Below the pieces are notes generated by a model that saw only the letters and a list, made by a program, of their open reading frames with translations, was not told where the DNA came from and made no database searches. Both the position numbers and the translations under genes were made by a program. Below are positions 5,890-6,012 of a stretch of 6,012 nt of DNA, piece after piece. This DNA comes from Verrucomicrobiota bacterium (GTDB lineage: Bacteria; Verrucomicrobiota; Verrucomicrobiia; Opitutales; Opitutaceae). The stretch covers positions 1 through 6,012 of the forward strand of contig JAEYYL010000291.1 in assembly GCA_023430825.1 (NCBI GenBank), in the 5' to 3' direction. Positions within the stretch are counted from its first letter, which is position 1; every line of letters starts with the position of its first letter.

Positions 5890-6007
5890 GAGTCTGTCGG
5901 ACTTAGAAAATGAAGGCCATCTGGCATCGATTATTCGCGATAAAAAGGTCCCGTGAGATCGAATATGCATCTATAAACGCCTTTGTGCGCCTAAGTCCGA
6001 CAGACTC
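5890..6007. mobile_element. 118-bp MITE-like element with perfect 17-bp terminal inverted repeats
   Basis: The left end GAGTCTGTCGGACTTAG (5890-5906) is the exact reverse complement of the right end (5991-6007). CTAA abuts both ends (5886-5889 and 6008-6011), as expected of a 4-bp target duplication. The sequence fits the YTAR target preference known for the IS5 group of transposases. The 84-bp interior encodes no protein and is AT-richer (about 44% GC by hand count) than its surroundings. No transposase gene is present, so movement would need one in trans. Alternatives are a REP-type doublet (BIME) or a bidirectional transcription end, since each terminal repeat is itself partly palindromic (AGTC-TGTCG-GACT). 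Confidence 0.65.
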
Positions 6008-6011
6008 CTAA
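6008..6011. repeat. Right CTAA flanking repeat (possible target duplication)
   Basis: CTAA directly follows the right 17-bp terminal repeat and matches 5886-5889. Only one base of the window lies beyond it, so whether the similarity extends further cannot be seen. Confidence 0.45.
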
Positions 6012-6012
6012 C

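Noticed and set aside
4077..6012. Integron cassette array bounded by the two palindromes
   Set aside because: The end element lacks proper RYYYAAC/GTTRRRY boundaries, and the first palindrome carries them on the inner stem. No integrase gene is present, and genes lie on both strands between the two.

Overview
The window is high-GC DNA with a strong preference for C on the plus strand, and its genes are tightly packed. GC content, codon use and the mix of conserved genes suit a free-living high-GC bacterium. Opitutaceae-like Verrucomicrobiota is my guess, but nothing here (no rRNA, no marker gene) proves it.

Layout. Positions 1-2351 hold the 3' part of a very large low-complexity gene whose 5' end lies outside the window. 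It has an alanine-rich heptad-repeat region, then a Pro/Ala/Ser-rich linker, then a charged helical C-terminus. Next come tspO (2477-2950, +) and a hemolysin III/PAQR-type membrane protein (2940-3605, -), overlapping tail to tail by 11 bp. Across a short divergent gap is yjbQ (3659-4078, +), a YjbQ/UPF0047 protein annotated as a secondary thiamine-phosphate synthase. A 63-nt two-tiered palindrome starts in the yjbQ stop codon.

Positions 4141-4856 look like accessory DNA. A lower-GC gene encodes a small protein with a probable AP2-like DNA-binding domain, and a HicA-type toxin gene follows 9 bp later on the same strand. A HicB-type antitoxin gene (4843-5091) lies on the opposite strand and overlaps hicA tail to tail by 14 bp. 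This is unusual, because hicA and hicB normally form a same-strand operon. A divergent intergenic region (5092-5208) then leads to a YdcF/DUF218 protein gene (5209-5889, +).

The window ends with a 118-bp AT-richer element (5890-6007) bounded by perfect 17-bp terminal inverted repeats. It is flanked on both sides by CTAA, and the left copy contains the ydcF-like stop codon. It looks like a non-autonomous MITE.

The points most worth a second look are the giant alanine-repeat protein, the convergent hicA/hicB pair with its AP2-like neighbour, and the MITE-like element. I see no RNA genes, CRISPR arrays, complete insertion sequences or convincing promoters. No gene-free stretch exceeds about 125 bases.
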